Source of the DNA: Allodiplogaster sudhausi
Taxonomy: Eukaryota > Nematoda > Chromadorea > Rhabditida > Diplogasteridae
DNA: 64,000 nt
Assembly (NCBI GenBank): GCA_945643635.1
Contig: CALZFC010000057.1
Span: 1-64,000, forward strand
Direction of reading: 5' to 3'
The first letter of the stretch is position 1. Every line of letters starts with the position of its first letter. Under the pieces are notes generated by a model. The model was not told the origin of the DNA. It saw only the letters and a list, made by a program, of their open reading frames with translations, and did not search any database. Below, in pieces: positions 36,735 to 47,380 of the stretch. The position numbers and the translations under genes are program-made.

Positions 36735-36860
36735 CTCATTGCCATTCAGACGTATGCCCATGCATTGATCGTACTTTCCAATCTTTGTCTCTCCTCCGTT
36801 ACCGGTTGTTTCCATTAGTCGAAGGGCTACAAATATTGTGCTTCCATCATCAGGCTGATC
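36735..36860 (-). repeat. Repeat R2, copy 7 (5' flank)
   Basis: Plus-strand landmarks are CATTGATCGTACTTTCCA, TTGTCTCTCC, CGGTTGTTTCCATTAGTCGA and ATATTGTGCTTCCATCATCA. The GA core lies at 36621-36690. Confidence 0.7.
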
Positions 36861-37471
36861 TTCGCCGCTGTGCATACCGAAGTTTAGCCCATTACTCTCC
36901 TTCATTCTTCAGCTCTCTCTCTCTCACTCTCTCACTCTCTCACTCTCTCACTCTCTCCCTCTCTCACTCTCTCACTCTCCCACTCTCCCACTCTCTCACT
37001 CTCTCTCCCTCTCTATCAAGCTCTGTTTCGCTCTCTATCTCGTTCTCTCTCACTCTCGTCAGATTTTCTATTGGCAACTTTCTGTTCCGTGCTTTGTCAA
37101 TTTCTCATTGAAAAAATTCAGCATAGTCATTTAATTTTAATTTATTGGAATAAGTGTATTTTTTTTACAATGGCTACAAATCCAATCCGATCATCGAAGT
37201 GGGAATTGTATCCCACCTCGCCTCGGGAGAGAGAGAGAGGAGAGAGAGAGAGAGAAATGAGGGGTACAACGAGTGACAGATAGATCAGACCATCATGTGA
37301 TTTACAGCAAAAACAGAGGCGATGACGCAATCGAGATAAAAATATAAATTTTTACACGTAGACGGTATTCCCTACAAATCATCTCCACTCTTGGCTATTT
37401 TCCTTTCATACTAGCATGCGCGAATGGAAACAACAGGTGACATTCACAAGGTGGATATTGAAATATTTCTT

Positions 37472-38071
37472 TTAAAGAAGGGCGATCACCGAAAAACTGC
37501 AATTGCATGTTCAAACGTGCAAAGGTTTCAGAAGTCCATTTAATTACTTAAAATATTATGCTTAAAATGCGATCACATAAAAGTCATTGCCGATTTATGA
37601 AACATCTTAGCTATTTTCGAATAGTCTCGGGCATGAGGAAAAAGAAAAAGCAAATGAAAAAGCACAAAAAAGGTTCCATATTCAAGTATAAGATACTTGA
37701 AAGTACAAATTTTGAATGAATTTGTGACTGGTGTCAGTGCAAAAATGGCACTCGATGGTAGATTAACGGCCACGTACCCATCCCGGGAAGATTAAATTTA
37801 CAAACATTTCAAGACATTTTTTGGTTTATACTTTACCACCTTTCTCATGTGAATTTTCTTGAGTAAACTAAAGAATTTTAGGCAAAACAGTATCAAATTA
37901 GTAAACGAGCAATAACATATCGCTTCGAAAAAGAAACGGATTTTTCGAAACCAGCGCTACTTTAGCCTCCTTGTGTACCGTAATATTTTAAGTAATTAAA
38001 TGGACTTCCGTTTGAAACCTTTGCACGTTTGAACATGCAATTGCAGTTTTTCGGTGATCGCCCTTCTTTAA
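37472..38071. mobile_element. TTAA-flanked MITE, family A, full-length copy
   Basis: TTAA (37472-37475) is followed by AGAAGGGCGATCACCG. The right end reads CGGTGATCGCCCTTCT and then TTAA (38068-38071). The terminal inverted repeats extend about 85 bp (37476-37560 against 37985-38067) with one 4-bp indel. The 600-bp unit has no transposase frame. Confidence 0.92.
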
Positions 38072-38099
38072 TATTGGATAGATAGTAGATCTAAATTCT

Positions 38100-38580
38100 A
38101 GAACATCCCTGCGATAACTTTTTGATCTAATTGTGATTTAATCCTATGCCATTACATGTTGCCTACCTTCAGTTCGAGATTTATTCACTCGGCCTCAGAT
38201 GAAGAAGGTTCAGTGGGATAAATTAAATCATCTACTGCTATTCCTAGAGTATTAATGATGTCCAAATATTCGTAGGTAATTACTAAACTAATTCAAATGG
38301 TTAATTGAACTGAGAAAATTAGGTGCAAACTCTTTGTGAACAATTTGAACACCGCGGTCAACTATGACCCGATCCGCAGATGTGCAATTATACAGGCCTG
38401 CTGTGCGCAGCGGGTTGCGTGCTCGCATACAATTTTGAGCGTCACAGATTCGCAATTTTATGCTAAGTTTAAAAATCAATATAAGCTAAAAGTGAAAATG
38501 ATTATCATTATTTCTCGACTTGGACCATAGATCTGGACAGGTGCGATCAAAATCCGCCAACTTATGCTAGGTGTTTCCCT
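38100..38580. other. Stretch without a recognised feature
   Basis: Unique AT-rich sequence. I see no exon, repeat family or tract. Confidence 0.4.
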
Positions 38581-38582
38581 TG

Positions 38583-38672
38583 TCAGCTGCGCGTTTCTCC
38601 GAATTGGATTAGTGCGCCGGCCGTCCTGATCTCTGGCCGTAAGAAATCGATAATCCGCGTCATTTGCATTGT
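38583..38672 (-). pseudogene. F-box-family exon 9 copy, short form
   Basis: A TTTTCAG acceptor precedes TMQMTRIIDFLRPEIRTAGA and IQFGETRS-stop (30 codons). The acceptor is good, but the C-terminal half of the exon is absent and no partner exons are visible. Confidence 0.55.
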
Positions 38673-38819
38673 CTGAAAAGATATTATGGCATTTGTAATT
38701 ACTAATTAGAACGCAAAAAATTTTAAGTCACAAATACAGTATACATTAGTTAGTCGTCCACGTTTTTCGGCTGTTTGATCATCTCCACAACTGCGATAAA
38801 TTCTGTTAGAGAATATTTA

Positions 38820-39810
38820 AATTCTAATTAGTTTTAATCTAATTAGCCCAATTAGGAATATTGTTTAATTGTTCAAGTGCTATTGTCTCGACATTTGTTT
38901 TAAGCCTCTCTCAATAACCCAGCTAATCTTTGATATCAATGATTTTTTATGTAGTTTTTTTTCTTTAACTATTTTAAGATTGCGGGCATCGCCGTTTTGA
39001 TGTCCTATGATTTTTTGAACAATTAATAAAATTCACAAAGAAATGCTCGAAATTTATCAATCGATTGCTTTGATATTTCAACGTGGTCAGCGAGGCACAG
39101 AAACCAATTTCAATTCCATTTGATGAAGAATGTTTTTGCAAATGTTTAATGGGTTTAAAGTGAATTAACAAATGCATTTTTGCTAATAAAAAAACTTTAA
39201 TTTCAAAACCACCTCGAATGTTTAGGCCCCTTCCTTTCAGGTTAATGAGCGCATCAAAACCACCTGGAGAAGTCGCATGCAATTCGCAGTCTTAAAACTG
39301 GTGTAAAAACATTTAAATAAATATAGGTCTCATGGAATATGAACAATTTAGGCTCTCTTATTTTAAATTATGTTTGCTTTTAATTTTCTTATCATTTAAA
39401 AAAAGAGTCTTCATCGTTCTGTCATTTGGAAAAATAACATTCATTTTGTTCCTACGTGTTTGGATGAAAAATGTTTAGTGAAAAGCAGAAAAGTGTGAGC
39501 GCTTCGTTGACCGCATTGAAATGTCGAAACTAAGGATTATGTAGATCACTATGATTAATTTTGATACCAGCCCCAACTGGCAAATGGAGAAAAAAAATGA
39601 ATGAAACGTACACATCAATGCTCGAAATTTATTCGTTGGTTTTGACATTTCAATGTGGTCCGCGAGTGAATTAATACATGAAATTTCCATGATTAAATAA
39701 TTTTTGTCCAGTAATTGATCGAAACTGCATAAGCTATTGAACACCACAAATTCTTAGCCCCTGCCTTTCAGGTTAAAGAGCGCGACAAATCCATCTGGAA
39801 AACTGCTGGA
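38820..39810 (-). repeat. Inverted R1 copies
   Basis: Heads lie near 39235 (GCATCAAAACCACCTGGAGA) and 39765 (CCTGCCTTTCAGGTTA), with tails at 38860-38950 and bodies between. Confidence 0.6.
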
Positions 39811-39984
39811 AAAAAAACACATTTAAATTTAATGATAACAAGCAGGAATATCATCATTTATCACAATCGGTTTTAAATTTGAATAATATCGACAGAACAA
39901 AAAAAAAACTCGTATTCTTGAACAGCGTTCAAAAAAATCTTATCAAGTTGGAAACAAACACATTAGAACCTTGTGATACTTTTC

Positions 39985-40510
39985 AGGTGGTTCTGTAGCG
40001 CTCATTCAACTGAAAGGCAGGGGCTAAAGATCCTGGTTGTTCGGCGGCGGGGCCTCATTGCAAACATTAATTAATCATCGAAAAAGCATTTAAAAGTTCA
40101 CTTTCGACCCATTTAACATTTGCAACATTCTTTCTCGAAGGGAGCCGAATTTGAAAGCGAAAGCGCAACGCACTGTTCTCCGCTGACCACGTTGACATGT
40201 CGAGGAAACCAACGACAGATAAAGTTCGAGCATTTCTTTGTGAATTTTATTAATTGTTCAAAATACCTAGAAAATATAAAGCGCGACACCCGCAATTTTA
40301 AAATAGTTTAATGTAAGACTCTCATGTTTCTCATTTTTCGATGTGTACAACATAACAACATAAGTGAGGAAACGACGACTGGCTGGGTAATTTAAAGAGG
40401 TCCTTGTAATAAGACAAATTTCGAGACAATAGCACTAGAACATTTAAACAATATTCCTAATTAGGCTAATTAGACAAATTAGAATAGAAATATTCTTTGT
40501 TTTTCAGCGC
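39985..40510 (+). repeat. R1 copy (plus)
   Basis: Head CAGGTGGTTCTGTAGCGCTC, body with ACCACGTTGACATGTCGAG, tail ATAGCACTAGAACATTTAAA. It ends TTTTTCAGCGCCTTTCGT, a partial exon 4 start. Confidence 0.65.
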
Positions 40511-40708
40511 CTTTCGTTTCCATTAAATTTTTTCTGTGAAATAGGTGGTTTAGTTATTGCTCCCCAGCTTAAAATGGATTCGATGAGCAGGACATTCGAT
40601 TGTCGTGCAGGTGCTTCAGTATGTTATTGTTAGTTCTCTCCTCCCTCGCCTCTGCTCTCTCTATCTCTGCCTCTCTCTCTCTCTCTCTCTCTTTTCTCTC
40701 TCTTTCAG

Positions 40709-40887
40709 TACCCCACTGGCCGTCTACGTCTCTTCGTCAGATGCGACGAAGAGAAGATCCGTCGCTCGTTTCTCTTCTCCTCCAAGCGTCGCCATGTCTC
40801 GCCGCCTCCTCTCTGCTCGTGCTCTCTCACTTCCCTCTCGTCTCCCTCTTCTCTCTCTTCAACCTCTTCCCTCTCGTCTCCCTCTTC
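40709..40887 (+). pseudogene. F-box-family exon 3 copy (plus)
   Basis: A TCTTTCAG acceptor precedes YPTGRLRLFVRCDEEKIRRS and LFSSKRRH. A possible donor TC|GTAACC lies at 40887/40888; without it the frame meets TAA. The next family exon downstream is exon 4 at 41735, in the right order. Confidence 0.55.
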
Positions 40888-41179
40888 GTAACCCGCGCCT
40901 CTCTTCTCCTTCATGGATTATTTGTTGAAAAAATTTTCTAATACTTAAAAATCGTCATTGGCTGAATTTCAGACATAAAACAAATCAAATTATTTGCAGA
41001 TACAATTGGCAAAAATGATTTGGTCAAATTATTAATGATTATCTACTATGCAGCAGCGCCAGGAAAACCGAAAGAGCTATGAAGAAATTTGTTTAATTAT
41101 AAGTAAATTAAAACAAATATCATTTAAAATAATACTGCCTAAAGGATTCATATTCCATGAGACTTGTATTGTTTTTAAT

Positions 41180-41734
41180 GTTTTTCCACTAGTTTTATGA
41201 CTGCGAAATGCATGCGATATTTCCAGGTGGTTCCGTCGCGCTCATTAACTTGAAAGTCAGGGGCTAAAAGTTCTGGGTGTTCATCAGTTCATCAGTTGCC
41301 ATTTCAAAAATTATTTCATTATCGAAATTGCATATTTAATAATTCATTTTAAAACCAATGATCATTTGCAAAATTCTTTATCAAAGGGAATCGAAATTGA
41401 ATGCAAGAACACAAGTAACTGCGCCTCGCGAACCAGGTTGAAATGTCAAGATTGATAAATTGATGTTGATGAAGCTTGAGCATTTCTATAAACATATGTT
41501 TCATTCATTGTTAAAAAATGCAAAAATCGGTCACAATTTTAAAATAGTTTAATATTTTTTTTGATGATTACTACATTGCAAAATCACTTTGATCACGATT
41601 GGCTAGGTAATGAAAATAGACTTATCTTGTAAAACAAATGCCGAGAAAATAGGGCCAGAACAATTATACAATATTCCTAATTTGACTAATTAGCCTAAAA
41701 CTAATTTAGAAAATAAATATTCTTTGTTTTTCAG
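41180..41734 (+). repeat. R1 copy leading into exon 4
   Basis: Head CCAGGTGGTTCCGTCGCGCT, tail with ATCACGATTGGCTAGG, ending at the exon 4 acceptor TTTTTCAG. Confidence 0.65.
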
Positions 41735-41881
41735 TGCCTACCGTGCGCGGCGCTGAAAGCAGGAAGAAACTTCTCCGATTTCTCCGAAGCCACGCCCCCT
41801 TCGAGGCTGCCTTCCTCGCTGTCGAATCGACTGCGGCGATTGCTAAGAAATGGCCAGCTAGAGCGACTGACAATTGATGAG
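41735..41881 (+). pseudogene. F-box-family exon 4 copy, frame intact
   Basis: 147 nt between TTTTTCAG and GAG|GTTTCC. It reads CLPCAALKAGRNFSDFSEAT and ends LRRLLRNGQLERLTIDE. This is the best-preserved exon 4 in the window and the standard for the one-base deletion in locus 1. Exons 3 (40709) and 4 occur here without exons 1, 2, 5 and 6. Confidence 0.6.
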
Positions 41882-42029
41882 GTTTCCTTTTTTTATATTG
41901 CGCAGTTATTATTTTATTGTGTTATTTTAATAAAATTTTAAAATATACTTTTTTTCTCTTCTTCTAGACATATAAATACCTTTTTTTTTAAATATTATCT
42001 TAAAAAACCTGTTTTATGACTGCGAAATT

Positions 42030-42480
42030 CATCCAGGTGGTTCTGTCACGCTCATTAACTTGAAAGGCAGGGTCTAAAAATTCCAAACGCTTATGCAACG
42101 AATATGCAGTCTTTTAATCACTGTACAAATTATGTGATCACTGAAATTGCATTTCTTAATTCACGTTAAATCCAATAAACATTTGCAAGATTCTTCTTCG
42201 AAATTTATCCAAATTGAAAGCGAGAGCGCGCCTCGCTGACTACGTTGAAATGTCAAAAGCAATGATTGATTTATTTCGAGCATTTCTATATAAATTTTAT
42301 TCATTGTTCAACAAAGCATAGAAAATCTGAAGGGCGCCGCCCGCAATTTTATAAAGTTAAAGCAAAGTAAAATTTTCGAAGAGGAAACATTACAAAATCA
42401 GTGAGATCACGATTGGCTTGCTTAGGAAAAGAGGCTTCCCTTGCAAGACAAATAGCTAAACAATAGCACAAGAACAATTA
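42030..42480 (+). repeat. R1 copy (plus)
   Basis: Head CCAGGTGGTTCTGTCACGCT, CTTGAAAGGCAGGGTCTAAA, body with CGAGCATTTCTATATAAATT, tail ATCACGATTGGCTTG. Confidence 0.65.
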
Positions 42481-42539
42481 AGCAATATTCCTATGCAGAC
42501 GGCCATTGGGGTCCTGAAAAAGAGAGAGCGAGAGAGACA

Positions 42540-42755
42540 GAGAGAGAGAGAGAGAGAGTGACAGAGATATAGAGACGTCTCACCATCTCTCTCTCTCACT
42601 TTCTTTCTCTCTCTCTTTCTCTCCCTCTCTCTCTCATTGTCATTCACACATATGCCCGTGCATTGATCGTCCTTTCCATTCTTTGTCTCTCCGCTGTTAC
42701 GATGGTTTCCATTACTCGAAGGACTACAAATATTGTGCTTCCATCATCAGGCTGA
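42540..42755 (-). repeat. Repeat R2, copy 8
   Basis: GA core then CT tract (42533-42640), followed by the reversed 5' flank: TTGATCGTCCTTTCCATTCT, GATGGTTTCCATTACTCGAA, ATTGTGCTTCCATCATCAGG. Confidence 0.7.
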
Positions 42756-42884
42756 TCTTCTTCAGCCATTGCAGTTGCCGATGTTAAGCCTATTACTCTC
42801 CCACTTTCTTCAGCTCTCTTCCTCTTTCACTCTCTCACACTCTCTCTCTCCCTCTCTATCTCTCTCTCTCACTCTCTCTCTCTC

Positions 42885-43250
42885 TCCTTCTCCATCTCTC
42901 TCTCTCACTCTCTCTCTCTCCTTCTCCATCTCTCTCTCTCTCACTCTCTCTCTCTCTCCTTCTCCATCTCTCTCTCTCTCTCACTCTCTCTCTCTCTCCT
43001 TCTCCATCTCTCTCTCTCTCACTCTCTCTCTCTCTCCTTCTCCATCTCTCTCTCTCTCACTCTCTCTCTCTCTCCTTCTCCATCTCTCTCTCTCTCACTC
43101 TCTCTCTCTCTCCTTCTCCATCTCTCTCTCTCACTCTCTCTCTCTCTCCTTCTCCATCTCTCTCTCTCACTCTCTCTCTCTCTCCTTCTCCATCTCTCTC
43201 TCTCTCACTCTCTCTCTCTCTCCTTCTCCATCTCTCTCTCTCTCACTCTC
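42885..43250 (+). repeat. Minisatellite built on CT (about 36-46 bp unit, about 10 copies)
   Basis: The motif CCTTCTCCATCTCTC recurs at regular spacing about ten times, each copy separated by CTCT and a CACTCTC step. The regular CCTTCTCCAT marker distinguishes this from plain CT slippage. Confidence 0.9.
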
Positions 43251-43409
43251 TTAAGATTTTCTGTTGGCCACTTTCTCTTCCATGCTCTGTCAATTTCTCA
43301 TTGAAAAAATTCAGCATAGTCATTTAATTTTAATTTACATCAATAAGTGTCTTTTTTTTACAATGGCAACAAATCGGATCATCGAAATGGAAATTGTATC
43401 CCACCTCGC

Positions 43410-43543
43410 CTCGGGAGAGAGAGAGGAGGGGGAGAGAGAGAGAGGAGGGGGAGAGAGAGAGGAGGTGGAGAGAGAGTGCGAAAAAGGAGAGAGAGAGAGA
43501 GAGAGAAAGAGAAAGAGAGAGAGAGAAAGAGGGAGAGAGAGAA

Positions 43544-43578
<35 letters not shown>

Positions 43579-43579
43579 A

Positions 43580-43614
<35 letters not shown>

Positions 43615-43621
43615 AAGAGAA

Positions 43622-43654
<33 letters not shown>

Positions 43655-43675
43655 AAGAGAAAGAGAGAGAGAGGT
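43410..43675 (+). repeat. (GA)n / (GAAA)n tract
   Basis: About 265 bp of GA with AAAG steps, immediately before an inverted R7 block. Confidence 0.9.
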
Positions 43676-43905
43676 TAATCCGTGACTGTGAGAGGGTAAT
43701 AGCCAGATTGCCACACTTTCACCCCGGCTGCCACTCCTTGAGAGATAAGCGAATCTCTGACCGGCTCATAACCGGTCATCTTCTCGGTCATCATTCTCTC
43801 TGCTGGATTTATATGTGTTGCCTGTGATAAACAGCCAAGGCAACAAATGACAGACACATCAGAAAATGATGTGATTTATAGCAAAAACAGAGCAAAGATG
43901 CAATC
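43670..43905 (-). repeat. Conserved block R7, copy 5 (inverted)
   Basis: The minus strand reads NPAERMMTEKMTGYEPVRDS and SLISQGVAAGVK. The HKEHL-stop part is mutated and the presumed acceptor reads GCTA. Confidence 0.5.
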
Positions 43906-44099
43906 GCGATAAAAAAATATATAAATTTTTAAATTTACACGTCATTACATGTATGTAAATGATCAATCACAATCGGTATTTAATGTAAATAAAAAATATA
44001 TCGAAAAAGAACCAAAACACTCGTATTCAAAACAACGCAAAAAACTCAATACTTAGAAATCCAAAGGATATTGATCTATCACCCTAATCTAGAAATCCC

Positions 44100-44165
44100 T
44101 CAGAACCCTCTGTTAGATGCCTCTTGGCTTCTATTCTCTCTCCGCCGTTCTCGGCACAGAGAAAA
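44100..44165 (-). pseudogene. Degenerate F-box-family exon 9 fragment
   Basis: The minus strand has GCCGAGAACGGCGGAGAGAG and AGCCAAGAGGCATCTAACAG, homologous to the AENGDEER and AKRQLA part of exon 9. Confidence 0.4.
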
Positions 44166-44644
44166 AACAACGGTAAATACGGAAACTGGAATAATTGCTT
44201 ACTTTAGTTTCAAAACACCGCAATCGAGGGAGGATGAGTGGAAAGTTCCAATGGATGCTTTCATTCTCTCACATCTCTTCAAAACCACCGTGAAAGGGAA
44301 TAGGAAATGCAGTTGACTAACGAAAAAGGAGGGAGATATAAACAGAGAGGAATCGATGTACATATGTAAGTCTATCTGTTTTTACACCATAATTTGATAA
44401 TTTAATTAATTAATAAAATTAAATAAATAAGAATAAAAGCTCGGTTTTTCTTAAATAAAAATATATAGTCCAACAAACTAGCGTATTTAAGGTACACAAA
44501 ATAGTATTTAATATTCTATTATCGTGCCGTGAAATACATTGTAAAGGCCAAAAAATAGATGATCATTCCAGATGCCATATAAAGAAAAAAGGGCGGATGA
44601 GAACAGGCGAGGAGCGAAGTTGGAGGAAAGTGGAGAGGTGCGAT

Positions 44645-44878
44645 AGGGAGAGAGAGAGAGAGAGTGAGAGAAAGAGAGGGGGAGAGAAAGAGATAGAAAG
44701 AGAGAGAGGGGATGGGAGGAAAGAGAAAGAAGGAGAGAGAGAGAGAAAATGGGAGAGAGAGAAAGAGAGAGAGGGAGAGGGAGAGAAACAGAGAGGTAGC
44801 GAGAGAGCGCGCGTGAGAGAGAGAGAGGGAGAGAGAGGTAACGAATGAAACAGAGAGAGAGCCCGAGAGTGAGAGAGC

Positions 44879-44925
<47 letters not shown>

Positions 44926-45005
44926 TGACCGAGAGAGATAGCGAGTAAAAATATCAATAGGGAAAAGCCCATTTCTACGAATCGGTATCGCAGCTTGAAG
45001 AATCC

Positions 45006-45062
<57 letters not shown>
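44645..45062 (+). repeat. Long GA tract and separate (TA)n tract
   Basis: GA-rich 44645-44940 and TA repeats 45007-45062. R1-like inverted sequence follows (45100-45460, with GACAGAACCATCTGGACATG at 45360). Confidence 0.9.
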
Positions 45063-45065
<3 letters not shown>

Positions 45066-45825
45066 TAAAGTCTAATTAGGATAAAAAACGAGTTTTAAAC
45101 AATTAATAAAATTTTGATAGAAATGCTCGAAATTGATCAATCATAGGATTTGACATTTCATCGTGGTCACCGAGGCGCAGTTCTACCTGTCAATTTCGAT
45201 TCCATTCGATGAACAATTTTGAAGATGTTTATCGATTTTATAGAGAATTAATAACAGCAATCATTCGATGATTAATTAACTATCGCTTTGATAGACATCT
45301 GCCTTCCAAGTCGTCTAGCACGGACAGTTGTTAGCTCCTGTCTTTCAGGTTAACGAGCGGGACAGAACCATCTGGACATGACTCATACATTTTACATTCA
45401 TAATACAGTTAGAAAAAAATATTGAAATAAATATACTCATGGAATATGAATAATTTAGGAACTATTATTTTAAGCCGTATTTTCTTTTAATTTCCTTATT
45501 ATTAAGAAAATTGTTGTTGATTTTAATTTTCTCATTATTAAAAAAAATGTCTTCATTTTTCTGTAGTTTGTAAAATATAACATTTTGTTCATATGAAGTG
45601 TTTTGAAAAGTGTTAAGTGAAAAGTGGAAAATCGGCAATTGGCCTGGCCTCCTAACCACAAGACAGTTTTCCTAGCGCAGTTAAATAATGAGATAATTAG
45701 CAATAATTTAATCAAAAAAATTGTTAGTAGTCGTATATTACAAATTTGATTTATTTTATGTTAAAAATTCGGATTACGTTTACGTTCGATTTTTTTATTC
45801 TGAAAATTTTTTTCAAAAAATAAAC

Positions 45826-46108
45826 CATGAAGGAGAAGAGAGGCGAGGTGAACGAAGACGGAGACGAGAGAGCAGAGGAAGGTGAGAGAGTAGAGGGAGA
45901 CGAGAGAGAAGAGGTAGACGAAAGAGAAGAGGGAGACGAGAGAGAAGAGGGAGGCGAGAGAGAAGAGGGAGACGAGAGGGAAGCGAGAGAGCACAAGCAG
46001 AGAGGAGGCGGCGTGACATGGCGACGCTTGGAGGAGAAGAGCCACGAGCGACGGATGTTCTCTTCGTCGGCCGCATCTGACGGAAAGACGCAGACGGCCT
46101 GCGGGGTC
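45826..46108 (-). pseudogene. F-box-family exon 3 copy, frameshifted
   Basis: Acceptor CTTTCAG, then DPAGRLRLSVRCG. A 4-bp insertion (GGCC in place of the paralogue sequence near AGATGCG) moves the frame before the DEENIRRS segment. The S/P-rich tail has expanded by tandem repeats of about 15 bp (CTCTTCTCTCTCGTC type) to 283 nt. Confidence 0.55.
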
Positions 46109-46329
46109 CTGAAAGAGAGAGAGCGAGAGCGAGAGAGAGGGGGAGAGGAGAGAGAGGAGAGAGAGAGGGAGAGGAGAGAGAGGAGAGAGAGGAAGAGAGG
46201 GAGAGTGAGAGTGAGAGAGGGAGACTGAGAGAGAGAGTGATAGAAAAGAGCTTAAGAAAGAAATAGAGTAGTGGAGCTGACATTCAAACGTCGCAGATAT
46301 CAACCATCAGAACAACAATGGAAACGCAT

Positions 46330-46460
46330 TGTTTTTAGCTCTTCGAGCAATGGAAACAACCGGTTGCCGCGTGGAGTCCAAAAGAATGGGAAGGACGATC
46401 AATGCTCGTGCAAATTTCCGTTTCCTGCGATAGCGAGAGAGGAAAGAGAATAAGAAGGCG

Positions 46461-46508
<48 letters not shown>

Positions 46509-46600
46509 GGGTAAACAGAGACAGAGAGATTCGATCGGCAGATGTTTACTTGTTGTATGCAGAGATGACAACAAGGATGTACGTGTGAAGGAAGGAAAAA
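46330..46600 (+). repeat. Repeat R2, copy 9
   Basis: GAGCAATGGAAACAACCGG, GGGAAGGACGATCAATGC, GA core 46459-46508, GGCAGATGTTTACTTGTTG and GCAGAGATGACAACAAGGAT. It lies just downstream of the truncated gene C. Confidence 0.75.
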
Positions 46601-47024
46601 TAGGAGGGCACAAAGCGGGCGGGAACTTGCTTGAAGAATTATAAAAAATAAATATAAAAATAATCATTAAATTAAAGAAGTATAAACCCTATTGGTTTTC
46701 TCATTCGTGGCAAAGAGCAAACTACAAATTCACAAAGTAAAGTTAAAAAGAAGCGACCAGCTAACATTAATCTGAACCGCACCGTACGAGCAGACACCCT
46801 TGACGGTCGTGCCATCCATGAAGTACAAGAGTCTGGAGAAAGTCTCATTCCTATGGCATGCAGCGACGGGCGAAGACATCGACAGCGCTAATTGTGAGAG
46901 TATTTTTTACATAATACATTTTTATTATATTTTTTTTCCTTGTGGATATCTAACAAAAAAGTATGTATTTATGAATGTATTTCGTGCAGTGATCTTGTGC
47001 AGAATCAGTTTCGGTTTGTCATAT

Positions 47025-47075
47025 ACATACATACATACATACATACGTATGTATGTACATATGTACATATGCATG
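47025..47075. repeat. ACAT/ATGT imperfect palindrome
   Basis: Runs of ACAT pass into runs of ATGT, a self-complementary tract. Similar tracts lie at 54948-54970 and 57400-57470. Confidence 0.8.
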
Positions 47076-47114
47076 GATTTTAATCGCAAGAGTAGGAACC
47101 ACGCGAATGATTAC

Positions 47115-47380
47115 TCGTCTCTCTCTCTCTCTCCCACCTTCTCTCTCCCTTTTTCTCCTTCTCTCTCTCACCTATCTCTCTGTTTCTATCTCGTATTAGT
47201 TCTCTCTCCCTCACCCAACCTCTCCATCTCTCTTTCTCTCTATGCCCTCTCTCTGTCTCTCTCTGTCTCTCTCTCTCTCTCTCTCTTTCTTGCTGTCTCT
47301 CTCTGTCTCTTTGTTTTCTCACTCTTTCTCACCCTATCTCTCTCGATTTCTCTCTCTCTCTTTCTCTCTCTCTCATTCTA
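47115..47380 (+). repeat. CT-rich tract in a gene C intron
   Basis: About 265 bp of CT with TTT and CAC interruptions between exons 4 and 5 of gene C. On the gene's sense strand it is a GA tract. Confidence 0.85.

Noticed and set aside
40605..40941. Alternative frames of the exon 3 copy (SLRQMRRREDPS and PLAVYVSSSDATKR)
   Set aside because: Only the GRLRLFVRCDEE frame joins the acceptor and is in phase with exon 2 in locus 1.
42885..43250. CRISPR array (regular spacing)
   Set aside because: The spacers are themselves CT repeats, and the surrounding genome is eukaryotic with introns. It is a minisatellite.
42733..43827. Frames of 173 and 187 residues
   Set aside because: Translations of the CT minisatellite and of the following GA tract.
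45007..45062. TA tract as a promoter or origin
   Set aside because: A plain dinucleotide repeat next to GA tracts, with no gene start beside it.
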